A DNA stretch of 64,000 nt. It comes from Plumapathes pennacea (Eukaryota; Cnidaria; Anthozoa; Antipatharia; Myriopathidae). This document shows, piece after piece, positions 1 through 11,117 of the stretch. The stretch is from NCBI GenBank assembly GCA_964036295.1, contig OZ038471.1, positions 2,510,001 through 2,574,000 on the forward strand, given 5' to 3'. Positions within the stretch are counted from its first letter, which is position 1. Every line of letters begins with the position of its first letter. A model generated the notes under the pieces. That model was given only the letters and a program-made list of their open reading frames with translations, was not told the DNA's origin and made no database searches. The position numbers and the translations under genes were made by a program.

Positions 1-1300
1 GAAACCTTCTTTGGACTATTACAAGACTTTTTGCAATACATCTTCCTTATCTATCTTCATCCGTTGGCGTGATATAGCAGTTTAACTCGAAAGGTGTGAT
101 GAATTAATTAGTGCATGATTTGCTGTAATTTGCTCTAATTTCTCACGACGCGCGGCCTAAAAGTTTACAAAAACTATGCAGAAACCGTCGGCATAGTCCC
201 AGGAACGTTTCCTGAAAGTTTCATGCGATTCTGAGATGGTCGAAAAATCTTGGAATTTTGACAAAATACTAAGGCTATAGCACAGGGTTTTTGCCGATTT
301 TGGACAAAAATTGAAAACTCTTGAAACTTTCAGGAGCTGGGTTGTCTGGGGTTGGAAAGTATTTATCATGTAAGTCAGTTTACCAGCTAATAGTGGAGTT
401 TGAGCCGGGTTGACATCCAACTTATTTGCCATGGAGTTTAGAGTTATCTAAGTCGCTGCGCTGATTTAGGAGATAGATAACCAAACATGGATGGTAAAAA
501 GTGCTGGTGCAATTGTAACCATGGAAATGTAGCAGGGCTGTGTAAATATGAGCTTGCATATTAAAAACTTAATCCACGCTGTGCTTGAGTGCCTGTCACC
601 GCCCCTCTTTGTCACAGCTTCTCTACGAACGCCGAAGTTGCACGCAAACTCTATACGAGAGCCAGTTGACAGTCGAATTAACGCATTCAGTTAATTAAAG
701 TTCTTCTTAGGGGTAAGTATGATGCAATGTTATAGTTGACAAACTCAGTAATGCCAATTTTTCGGCCGTTTTAGTCTTCACACCCGCTGATAACTTCGCT
801 TCAAATATTTGTAAAATTATACTGCTACCGTCTTGCGTGTGATTACAAAGCTAAAATCCTGATTGTTGTTATAAAGTATCTTGAACAAGGATCGGAGCTT
901 CATATACGTTGGCTATGGTCAACTGAATATCTTTGCTGAGTTTTTGAACGGCGGGCGATCGAAATTTGCGTGAAATGATTCTATTAAGTGCAGCGATACA
1001 AAAATTATAGCAGTAAAACCGGTGTGTGGAAGTTATGGCGGCAAATTCACCAGTTCTAAAATATGCCGCGACCTATATCGCCTATTTTTAAATTCTTTCC
1101 ACACTAAAAGAGTGAAACGAATTGCGTATCAATTTTCGTGGTCGATTGTTCAATTTAAATTGTAAACAATTCAAAATTTTCTCTCGCGGTCTGTTGATCT
1201 CGATATCCAATCCAAGTCTGTCCCATGCATCGTTTATTTTAAAAAGCTTTTTTTCTTTGTGCAGATTACAAGAATAGAAGAACAATCTCAATTTTACAAA
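1..1300. other. Intergenic / upstream region, no gene recognised
   Basis: I see no supported coding exon here. The only open frame of note (157-432, minus) has no recognisable domain, splice context or biased composition. The last ~70 bases probably include the promoter and 5' UTR of the peptide gene starting at 1301: an A/T-rich stretch lies near 1230 and an acceptor-like pyrimidine tract plus CAG near 1262, which could mark a 5' UTR exon. Confidence 0.5.
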
Positions 1301-1764
1301 ATGAAGGTATGTTAATTTATGTTCCTAAAATGTCTCGATTCGCCCCAGTTAGTGTAATGTAAACGGGGCCTTAGGGGAGAGAGGGTGGTTAGTTCATCCG
1401 GATCTGAGGGGAAGGGGGATAGGTGTGAGTTTTGTCAGCAGAATTATGTCTCTGTAACGGTGGGGTTTTTATTTACTGTTTTAAAAAATACATGTTAAAT
1501 TAGCTTTTTTTTATTTCATAGCTACCTGTTGTTTGTCTTCTCGTACTTGTCTCTCTGACTTTTCTGATCGAGACCAACGGGAATCCGACAAAAAGTGAAG
1601 TTCCAGGATGCCCTTGCATAAAGACATGTGGGAGTTGTTTCTGCTGCATTGCACGAAAAAAGAGGGATGATGGCTACATCGCTCGGCACAAGAGAATTGG
1701 CGCAATTCCGGGTTGTCCATGTGTACACACTTCCTGTGGAGGGTGCTATTGTTGTATAGCTTAG
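1301..1764 (+). CDS. Secreted precursor with two six-cysteine peptides (82 aa)
   Basis: Two exons, 1301-1306 (Met-Lys only) and 1522-1764. The donor GTATGT follows ATG AAG directly and the acceptor is a T-rich tract ending in ATAG; the intron is phase 0. The product is 82 residues. Residues 1-21 form a hydrophobic signal peptide. Residues 29-46 carry PGCPCIKTCGSCFCCIA, followed by a furin-type site RKKR (47-50), a short spacer and a second basic site RHKR (57-60). Residues 61-82 repeat the unit as IPGCPCVHTSCGGCYCCIA and run to the stop. Each unit has six cysteines: CxCx3-4CxxCxCC. The layout is that of a secretory prepropeptide yielding two near-identical disulfide-rich peptides that both end in CCIA. 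I do not recognise the family; the spacing differs from SCRiPs (eight cysteines) and minicollagen tails. Neuropeptide, antimicrobial or venom-type roles are all possible, and none is shown by sequence. Confidence 0.75.
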
Positions 1765-1848
1765 GTGTAGCAAGCACAGCGTCGAACGGCAACGATTATT
1801 TACAAAGTTCCGGCTGAATTGGGGTTTATTTAGGGGATCAAGTAATCT

Positions 1849-2234
1849 GGACCCAGTTGTTCAAACTCCAATTAAGCTAATCCAGGATTATAATGAAGTT
1901 CTCTCAACCGTTTAAGAGGGTTATGCATGTTTGTGACGCAGTGAGAATCGATATAGTTAAAAGAGCTGTTATTTGAGCTTGCCGAGTTCTCCACACTACA
2001 AACTATATCTTTGTTGATAGACTGAAGGAGAGAACTCTCAAACTTTTGGCCAAGAAATTGCATGGTTTTGTTCATAACCTCACTGAAGAGCTTGAAAAGT
2101 TCTAGTTCAAAATCTATCTAGGACAGCTGAATTTAAAGCGAATAAAATCTTCCCATTCTCAGGTTTAGAGGATGATAAAAACGTTTAGCCCCAACCCAGG
2201 ATTAGCCTAAATTATACTTTGAACAACTGGGCCC
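1849..2234. mobile_element. MITE with GGGCCCAGTTGTTCAAA termini
   Basis: A ~386 bp element bounded by inverted repeats: GGACCCAGTTGTTCAAA at the left and the complement of GGGCCCAGTTGTTCAAA at the right. Similarity continues inward for ~40 bp (AAGCTAATCC against AGGCTAATCC). It has no coding capacity. It sits just downstream of the peptide gene and may supply part of its 3' UTR. Related termini occur at 10742 and 47329. Confidence 0.7.
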
Positions 2235-2570
2235 TGACAACTAAAATATTTAAGGGTGCATGTTTGACGCAGCAGCACAACGTAGCCGATAACTACGTAT
2301 TCGCTAATGCGGAAATTTTGGTCACAAATCAAGGTCTAGACTGGTAGAAGTATAATGTTACTGAATAAAAAGTAGCAGAACATAACGCTTGCTCAAACGC
2401 TTCATGATTTCTTAGCAATGACATAACTTAAATGTCTGGTGACTTCTCAATCCGTTCAGAACACTACATGCGTGAGCAACATAATGATGATCCTACACAG
2501 AATTAGTCTAATGTCAAACTACAGTTTGCTTGGGCCTTTGTCGTATTTTGCGCCGCTGAGCTACAGACTA

Positions 2571-2692
2571 AGGCCCGTTTCAAACGTTGAACTTTTCATG
2601 TGCCGAACTCAATGCAAATTAGCTCTAACAAAGGATTTGGCTAATTTGGATTGAGCTCGGCGCGGCAGTGGCGCGACGTTTGAAACGAGCCT
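2571..2692. mobile_element. Short near-palindromic MITE (122 bp)
   Basis: The left end AGGCCCGTTTCAAACGT and right end ACGTTTGAAACGAGCCT are inverted copies with one mismatch. Imperfect pairing extends ~45 bp inward, so the whole element can fold back. There is no coding capacity. Confidence 0.65.
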
Positions 2693-2885
2693 GAATCTCT
2701 ACTCGGTCTAAGATATAAACGAATATGAATTTGAACTCCTCTTGTTTTTCAAGATAAATACAATTCCTCCTGTATTGTTTTGAGTCATGACAACATGGCA
2801 TATCAGTCCCAGGTATATTTCCGAGGGTGTAGCAAGTTTGTAGACAATAGAATATATAGCATTGGTGACACTTAGCTTGACGTTA

Positions 2886-4169
2886 TTACTTGGAATTCTC
2901 CTCACAAAACTTGTCCACCAGTTGATCAAAGTTGATGTGCCCCCAGCCCCCAGTCGCACCGTCAACCAATCGGAGTCGCGCTTTCTTACCCACGTGGGCC
3001 GACACGTTCCACTGCCTCGCTTGCATACTCTCGCTACACGAACCTGTTTCATTGGAAACCGAGACTCCGCCGACCAAGAGCTCCGCATAGATAAGGTTAA
3101 TGTTGCAGCCTCCACCAATGAGAAACGACAAGGTATTTCCTCTAATTTGAAATTCTGGTGACGTCAGTGTACCTGTAGGTACGTCACCTTGTGTTAGTCC
3201 TGGTGTCGCAGAGGGACTGGATCTGTTCTCGTAGCCTCCAATCCACCAGTCTCCAATTTGATTGGCTGGTTCCCGACCTCGTGCGGAGGGGTTGTCTCCG
3301 TAAGTCGGTTGTGTGTCAAACGCGGTGCCTGTTTTGGTCCAGTCAGAGATGCCGTGCTCGAAGCTAAATTCAACGCAATCTGTGAAAGTAAGTTCATTTC
3401 AAATATTCACTGTGCAGTTCGTTTTACATGGTTTTTTCAAAAGGGATCGTTTGGTTTGTTGCTAAAATGTAACCGTTCCAAAATTGGCACCTATATCGTA
3501 TCAACGTGCGTTTATACTGTGAAACAACCACGTAGATCGATCTGAAATTAATTTACAGTAATTCAAACTTGAGCCGCATTAGTCTAGGTCAATCTCACAC
3601 CAATCTAGATTCTTAGTAACGGTTCCTCAAATAAAAAATACTAGAAGAAAAGACAGCAATTTTGGAGTTATCTGTTCGAGTATGTTTTTGAATTGGAGCA
3701 AGAGAGAAGCTAATCCAGGGAATTTGTTACATGATTTATAGTTGGGTGGCTATAACATGTTTCCTCTTTTTTCTGTGACCAAATACAAGAACCTACCCAT
3801 TTGGCAGCGCGCGCCTGTATGCGCGGAGGAGCATGCGCATTTGTAGCGAGGGGGTTCATTTGTCGGCTGACAGGCTCCTCCATTCTGACACGGCTTGCTG
3901 TCACATGGAGTCTGTAAAACAAGATCAAGACAACTAGTTCAGTCGAGGGCGGAAACTAGGCCGGGATGAACGTACATGTCAATGAGATGAAAAATCCCAT
4001 TCTCGTGGTTTGTCTAGCAATATCTCTGGAGTTATTTTTGAAAAAGCTTTGTAGACGGTTGTGGCGATAGCCTCATTTCCTTCCAATTTGTTTGAGAAGA
4101 ATATGAGTTTTGTTTTTGGCCCAAAGTGCTACTTACAAATTTTGATATGATTTGTTACTTGCTTTCTTT

Positions 4170-4203
<34 letters not shown>

Positions 4204-5496
4204 TGTGAACCAAATTAATTTTTTTTAACCAACTTCTTTCTTGAACAATTCACGAAAATATAGACATTTAGACACAGAAATTTAGGAACACTCCCAAACG
4301 TACCTTAACGAATCCAAAGTTAATACAAAAGAGATAATATACAATTATAGCTAAACTGTGTACATCACCTCTACTGCAATAATGTTGGACTCATTTACTC
4401 AGTAATTTAACGTCAGTTCACGTCCTTGTCAAGACCGATATATATCAGTTACTAATTAAACTTATGTGCTTTTATCAACGTATTCTGCTTAAATCTATAT
4501 ATACAGTCTAGGCCGCTTCTCTGACTGGCGATATAAAGTAAACTAGAGATAATCAGTACCGTCATTTAATCCGATTCAGTTTCTGTTAGAGTGCCTATGC
4601 TGAAAGTAACAATTACCCTTTTCCGTCAAGTATTTTCTAACCCAGTAGATGTTTCGCTTCCCCTTCTGTTTAGTCGTGCCCGTTTAAGTACTATTTCACT
4701 TGTTTTAGTTTAATTCTTTTTAGTTAACATCATACCCAAAATTCGCTTCAGTATTTTTGACACCTGGAAAAATTAATTTTACAAACGACAATTGCTTTCC
4801 TAATTGCGAGTCGAAACCAAATATGAAAAATATGAAGAAACTTGCAGCTGCTCTGGGCAGCTATATTCTCTCCCTTCACATTCAGCAAGACTAGCACCCT
4901 CTTGCATGTGCTTAGATTATCAAAGGATATCAAAGTCCCGAAGATCTACTCCCAGTAAAACATACTCCAAACTCTACTGTATTATACGGACACTTCACAA
5001 TTTCCCAGGAGTGTCCACTTAATACAAGATTGATTTGTCTTCGAGGATAGCGTCATCATTTGAATGTCTTCCTCTATCACAAAGCAAACATGCAGAAGTT
5101 ATCTTTCCACCCTTAACTGAAACTTTCATATTTACCTACCACTATTCGAGCGTGGCTGAATCCCTTTTTCTTGACAATATGGCTTTCGTTGAATTCACTC
5201 CACGAGAAGAGTTCACATATGAAGTCACCTTCTGCATTTTCTGTCACCAAGTTACCATAGTTGATAGCCCAGCAATTTGGTTCCGCGAGGCAGAGGAAGG
5301 AGCAGTCCATAGAGTCGCGGACTCTTTGGCGACTTAGAAATGCCTCCGACCAATTATAAACTCCGTCATGAAAAACATTTGAAAAGGAAGCATATTTTGA
5401 GTCACCGGTCCTGCGAAATAACTCTGTTTGAGTCGAGAGATTGTTCAATAACAGCACAAGAAAGAAGATTGCTGCCAGAAATAAGAATTTCCGCAT
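2886..5496 (-). CDS. Secreted or type II membrane protein: PAN/apple + EGF + WWIG...GGWGHINFD module
   Basis: Three exons on the minus strand, 5496-5140, 3911-3797 and 3379-2886, joined in phases 0 and 1, give 321 residues. The start MRKFLFLAAIFFLVLLLNNL is a signal peptide or signal anchor; an in-frame ATG 25 codons upstream (5571) is a weaker choice. Exon 1 holds a PAN/apple-like domain (CSFLCLAEPNCWAINYG, then CELFS). Exon 2 is one EGF domain (CDSKPCQNGGAC ... CACSSAHTGARC). Exon 3 is a ~160-residue module with the landmarks PTYGDNPSARG, GDWWIGGYE, LSFLIGGGC and GGWGHINFDQL. This module is common in cnidarian extracellular proteins and recalls sequence near bacterial GH32 enzymes. No catalytic residues of a sugar hydrolase are evident, so recognition or adhesion is more likely. 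The two acceptors and donors are canonical; donor 1 (GTAGGT) was picked for phase. Confidence 0.8.
4170..4204. repeat. (TG)n microsatellite
   Basis: Pure TG dinucleotide run inside the first intron of the PAN/EGF gene. Confidence 0.95.
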
Positions 5497-7210
5497 CGTT
5501 CTGGCAGTGTATGTTTGAAAACAAAATGGGAAATGCTTATGGCAATATAGATTATTTCTTGCACAAGTCATGAGCTGCTTCTTATCAATAAATATTTAAT
5601 GATGGTTTTTTCTTGTATTTGCCAGAGTCGACGTTTAATTAACAGGCTAACAGGCTTTCCTTCAAATTGTTAATTTACATTTTGTGATTGTAAAAATCAC
5701 AAAATTGTCCCGTTGCCCTGGCAGAGTGTGGAAAATAATTATTATACCGAACTTTCATTCTTATGAACGTTTATGTCTCTGCTACAGCACTCGGACGGAA
5801 TTTAGTTCTGCTCGGAAATAAATAATTCATTGTGAAACTAAAACATCTTACAAAGACAGTTAACAACAAATACAACTTTACGCGTCTTTCATTCGAGTAA
5901 GTTTTCACACTACAAAATCAAACAGCACAGCAGCCCCAGAAAACATAATTTTTTTGTATGCTAACAGTGTTGACATTCAGCTTTTGTCCCTTATATTGTT
6001 CTTCAAATGACCGTCGGAAGGAAATTAAACATTGCACTGAACATATGGATTTGGAATTACGTGAGCTGCATTTAAATGAAAGTTTGGAGATGTCTTTTTC
6101 ACCACTGATGATTATGTCAGAAGATATATCGTAAACATATTGGGGTGCAGGTACCTTTAAATTGAAATTATAACAATCGGATATGTCTGGTCCGTACGAT
6201 GACTGGTACCCGAAGATTTAGTAAACCTTTATTCATATATTAAAAAGTTCAAGTTGGGCACTCAGTAATTAGTTTTATTTTTGTTTGCTCTTCTTTTTAT
6301 TTTTTATTTTTTATTTATTTTTTTCTTCTTCTCATGTTTCAAATGCCCTGCCAAACAGCATAAATAAAATCCGTACAGAAAATGAAAACCTTAAAAGAAA
6401 ACCCTAAATTCTAGTTTACAGGCTATCATTCTTGGGGTTGCAATCAATCCTTGGCAATTCAGAATACAAAATCATCGCGGCCATGTTGGTTTTCAAGTAC
6501 AGGGAGGGCTAATGAGCAACCACTTGATAAAATTCTTCCGACATGGCCGCCAATGGGTCATGACACTGAACGAGGATTTACCGCGTTTGCTTTGGCGTGG
6601 TTTTCCAAACATAAACATTGCGCTAAGCACACTACAACCAGTTAACTATTCCATTTTAGCCTGAAGAGGTTGAAATGTTACAAGATCTCTTCAATACAAC
6701 TGAACCCTCGTCATTTTGAGAACGAAGTTGGTAAAAAAAAAAAAAAAAAAAAAAAAACTAGACATGTCGATATTTAATTTAAAGTTTGCCAGTAGTACGC
6801 TTTATCTCACTAGGCGAGAAAACCTATTTTGTAACTAGTGCTTCTAAATAACATAGGATTAATAGAATATGTTTTTATAAACTGGCAATCGCATGCGAAA
6901 TTAATACGAACATTTTCCAAAGTTTAATCCAGTTTCTCTAAATTTGTTGAACTAATCTTTATCAAAAAAACTGTTAGTATGGTGTGATTATAATAATCTT
7001 TCTTGGCTTCGGCGAGTTAGCTTGCAAACTGAATTCAATCCAAGCTTTGTACCCCTCACCCCACTCCACGTTTACCCCGACCATGAAGGCAGGGAAAGCC
7101 TAGACCCAACAAAGACGACAAATTGGTCCCCAGGGCCATCCGCGTGGTAGACTTGGGGACGAGATTGCAAAGACGGACGCAACATAGTTGATAGAGTGCA
7201 ACGTCGATCG
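5497..7210. promoter_or_regulatory. Divergent intergenic region
   Basis: Separates the 5' ends of the minus-strand PAN/EGF gene and plus-strand HS1BP3, so both promoters should lie here. I see no TATA box of note, only A/T-rich tracts, a poly(A) run at ~6734-6757 and a more GC-rich stretch at 7040-7210 just upstream of the HS1BP3 start. No exon is supported. Confidence 0.5.
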
Positions 7211-10076
7211 ATGGCCTCTGTTACACTTGCAAACCGGTAATTATCGTGAATTTAACTCCGCTTGATGCCCAAAGCCTGCAGTACTGAAGCAATACGCTGT
7301 AACTTCAGTGCAATCGGATCGTACGTAAATACCACAGGGCATGGCACGCTATTAAACGATTATAATTTACAAATACTGCCAGTATTAATAGTCATTTTCA
7401 TGTCATGAATTTAATACAGGCAGAGAATACTAGACTTCGTAATGAAGCAATTTAAGCAGTTGGACTATACTGCAAGTCAAGTACTGTTGGACCAGATCAA
7501 GCGTGAGTTAAATCGAAATAATAAAAAATAAAATTAACCTGTCACATGATTATGTACATGTAATAATCACATCATGTAGCTGAGTATCATCACATGATAT
7601 GGTTTGCGAAAAATTAGAGTTTTATATTTATTGTAATGAACTATGTTGAGTGCATTGCCAGTGTTTTTACCTCCATGAAATGATGACTACATAATGCATG
7701 ACTATTCAGTCATGTCTGTGTTTGCAGTATACCGAGTAGTAAATGTATGTGCTTCACTTACACAAGGTGATGCTGGGTAAACTTTGAGGCTTGTTCTTCT
7801 CTGTTCCACAGTGAATTGAAGAACCGGGCCACTGGTCTTGACATCTATGTCCCACGGCATGAAGACATCCAAGGTCCTTTGGGTGGATCTGTTGTGTACA
7901 ATGTCATTGTTGTTACAAGATTATTTTACTTCAAAACACCTGGGAAACACAAAGAATCAGATGTGGTGCAGTTTATGGTAAATAAATATTTATGTGTAAC
8001 ATAGTATGTTCAACTTGTGAATCAGTCGGACTGGACATAGAAATTGATCAGTGTAATATTACATTATCCAAGCTCAATTGAGTAGTACTTTCACTCCCAA
8101 GTGATCAACTTCAATTTTCTCCTTCAGTTTCTCACCAGAGATACTGTATTACAGTATGGAGAACTTGGCTTTTGATACCTTGCTCAGATGAAAGCTGATT
8201 GAACTATCAGTCTCACTGCATAATCACTCCATACATTATACACTGTACATTTTCTTCCAAGGCTGGGAGGATTTACATTTTGAGCATGGGAGACTCAATC
8301 CAGGATTATAATGATTTTTTTGATCTCTCAACAAACAAAATACCAGATGTATCTATTTATGGCTTCCATTGATTGATTTCGCTGCAGATTCCCCAGAAGT
8401 TTGGCATTTTTGAGGAGCTGTATCATAAACTCGACCAAAAGTTCCCAAGTGTCGTGTTTCCACCCCTCCCAAAGAAAGCCCTGCTGGTGAGTGATGCTGT
8501 GGTGGGAGAGCGTCGGCGTATCATGGAATCTGTACTGCAGCAGATCGCCAGGACACTTAAGCTGGCTTGTAGCTCCCTGGTTTTAGAATTTCTTGGTGCA
8601 AAGAAAACAGGACAGACGGAATTGGAAACCCAAGACAAAGATGTGAGTACTATACATCTGAGAACACAATACAAATTTTGTGGGGATACATGTATGAAAG
8701 CACTGTGTAGTTTATTGTTTAAATAAAAGTTAAAATATAAAACAAAAATTGCCTTGAATAAGAATCATGGTAAATAATCTGGGAAGGGTGGATTCTATAC
8801 AACACCTTGACACCTTCTATCAAGATTTTTTGTGAAAATTAGCTGCATGAGTGTGTAGAATACTCACTAAACATTTTATGGCATGTTTGTGCAATTCTCA
8901 TTGTTTAGACTACTAACAAAGGAGTGGAGGATAATAAAGAAGATGACGAAGTGGAAGAAGAAGAAGTTGACCTCTTTGCCACACCTGGAGACCAAAGAGA
9001 AAAACAAGAGGAGGAGGAAGAAGAAGCAGATGAGTCTGACTTGCATTCCCGTGTTACAAATGTGGAGACCACGACACCCAGAACAGGGTCATCACTCTTT
9101 GGGTTAGATGATGATGGCAGAGATGATGATATTGACAACCTTTTTATTCCAAAAGGTGCAGTTGTGGAAAATAAAACAGTGCATGTTGAAGTTGAGGACA
9201 ACTCGGAGCTTCTCAAGTAAGCAAAACATCTGTGTTTATGGTATTGGGACTGTTTTCTATAGTTTGTGGTGACATTACATAAGTTAGAGCATGGGGTTCT
9301 GATAAAGTGAAATCTAACTTTGTTGAATGTCTTTGTACCATAATATATTTAGCATTTATTAGCTATTTTGTAGTTATTACAGTTTTAATACCATTGCCAA
9401 AATAAATTGTTTCCTGACAGTATTGAAGATGACCTTGATGAACTTCTCAAAGTCAAGAAACCCAAGAAACCAGCAAAGCCACAGAAGCCAGAAAAGCCAC
9501 AGAAACTAGAAAAACCAAAACCAAAGCTCAAGCCAAAACCCAAGCCTGATCTGAAGCCCAAACCATCACCCAAACCAACCTTTGAGGAGGCAGCTGTCGA
9601 TGATGATCTCTTCAAGACCTCATCTTCAAAACCCAAGCCAAAGAAGGCACCGGTGGACCAGACAAAAGGGCAGGATGAAGATCTGTTTGCACAGGCAAGG
9701 AAGCAGTCATTCAGGTGAGAAACTATTCAGACTTCCATTTAGATGTTGACTGTTCTGAGAATGGGCAGGTCATTGCAAGAATGTATGTATAAATTCACTC
9801 TTGACCACCTGAGTCAGAAATATGTATGTATAAAATCAGGTGAAGGGAACACTGACATTTTCTCATTTTTTTTTTTTTTTTTTTAGAAAACCTTCACATG
9901 AAGAAGACACTCTAGATGACATATTCAAAAGTCCATCCAAACAAATGTTTGGTAGCACTGAGGGTGATGAGGATTTGTTCAAGGAGAAAGTTTCCAGTTC
10001 AATGACTGCAGATGACATCTCAAGTTACATCCAACAAAATACACTGGACTCTGAATCTAATTTGGACCTGTTTTAG
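7211..10076 (+). CDS. HS1BP3: HCLS1-binding protein 3 homologue (PX domain, 412 aa)
   Basis: Six exons: 7211-7236, 7812-7977, 8388-8642, 8909-9216, 9421-9714 and 9887-10076. All have canonical splice sites and continuous phase. The protein begins MASVTLANRELKNRATGLDI, matching the start layout of vertebrate HS1BP3. Residues ~15-145 form a PX phosphoinositide-binding domain (VVQFMIPQKFGIFEELYHKL, FPPLPKKALLV, ERRRIMESVL), which places the protein on endosomal or phagophore membranes by family knowledge. The tail is acidic, then Lys/Pro-rich at ~262-305 (KPKPKLKPKPKPDLKPKP), and carries repeated acidic-Leu/Ile-Phe motifs (DDLF, EDLF, DDIF, a terminal LDLF). The tiny first exon was chosen because it ends in phase 2 as exon 2 demands; an ATG exon at 7442 gives a stop. 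Confidence 0.88.
8086..8290 (+). mobile_element. TTAA-type MITE copy in HS1BP3 intron
   Basis: Copy of the ~200 bp family defined at 40873-41082: CACTCCCAAGTGATCAACTT, then CTCCTTCAGTTTCTCACCAG, AGATGAAAGCTGATTGAACT and a terminus resembling GAGCATGGGA. It lies between exons 2 and 3. The ends are eroded and the TTAA is lost. Confidence 0.7.
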
Positions 10077-10741
10077 GTGACAAGGAAATTGTTATGGTGT
10101 TGGTTAATCAATTGGAGCAGTTTTGGAACAAGGTGTCATAAGCCAAGAGACAAATCATGAAGACAAAAAGACAAACTTCAGGGATGTAGCTAAGAAAAGG
10201 CATGCTGGTTTGAACTCAGTCAGCTATCAGTAAAAGGTGCTCTGCTTGATACCCTTAATCAGGCAATATTGCCAGCCAAATTTCAGCCAGCAAAGTGGTG
10301 TTTTTGAGCCAGTGTTTAGCAACATCCCTGAAACTTGTGCATTTGGAAGTGGGTTTCATGCACAGCCTGCCACATAAATTACTATATTTCAGCTATTCCT
10401 ATTTTGAGATAATTATTGCAAGAAAAACACACAGCTAAGACCCCAACAGTGTCCCAGCATGCACCTCTGATCCTCTCACAGGAATTGCATGAACATCAAC
10501 AGCTGGTGTGTAAGCATTAACCTGAAGAGTGTCGTAAATAAAAGTGGAATGAATTAATTTTCGATTTTTAATAAGCATGTTGCATACATGCAATTGTGAG
10601 ACTTTTGTTATCATAGTAATACAAAACAGGAGATGGTAATAGAATAGTAGTATTAGTAGACCATCAAAAGTAGTTTTTATACAGAATTCTGCCTAATATA
10701 TTCATTTAATTTTGTAGAAAATAGCCACAATGTATAGATCT

Positions 10742-10822
10742 GGGCCCGGTTGTTCAAAGAGTGGATAGCACTATCCACAGGATGGTTAATACTATCCACT
10801 GGATAGCGATTTATCCGGGCCC
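10742..10822. mobile_element. 81 bp MITE with GGGCCCGG ends
   Basis: Begins GGGCCCGGTTGTTCAAAGAG and ends with the complement of GGGCCCGGATAAATCGC. The interior repeats GGATAGCACTATCCAC-type motifs in both orientations. It is downstream of HS1BP3 and non-coding. Confidence 0.7.
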
Positions 10823-10884
10823 AGAAGTTTTAAAAATTTAATTTTTCAAATAAAGGTTGTTGTATTCTTCTGTAAACCTACTTA

Positions 10885-11061
10885 TGACTGTTTCTTGTGA
10901 TCAACTTCAATTTTCTCCTTCAGTTTCTCACCAGAAACATTTTCAATAACTTGCTAAGATGAAAGCTGATTAAACTATCAATTCTCACTACATTACTCAT
11001 ACATTTTACTCTTAAAAGGTTGGGAGAATCTGTATTTTGAGCTTTGGAGTGAAAGGGTTAA
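10885..11061 (+). mobile_element. TTAA-type MITE copy
   Basis: Member of the dispersed family (TGATCAACTTCAATTTTCTC ... GGAGTGAAAGGGTTAA). The right terminus with TTAA is intact at 11058-11061; the left terminus is degraded. Confidence 0.75.
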
Positions 11062-11117
11062 TTAGTACCCTTTGTACTTGGTGTACCAGTAAGACAACTG
11101 CACTGTCTTGCTGTGTG

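Noticed and set aside
157..432. 91-codon minus-strand frame
   Set aside because: No domain, no splice context and A/T-driven composition.
7442..7502. Alternative first exon for HS1BP3 (ATG at 7442, donor GTGAGT)
   Set aside because: It ends in phase 1, and joining it to exon 2 (7812) gives a stop within two codons; the exon at 7211-7236 ends in the required phase 2 and matches the family start.
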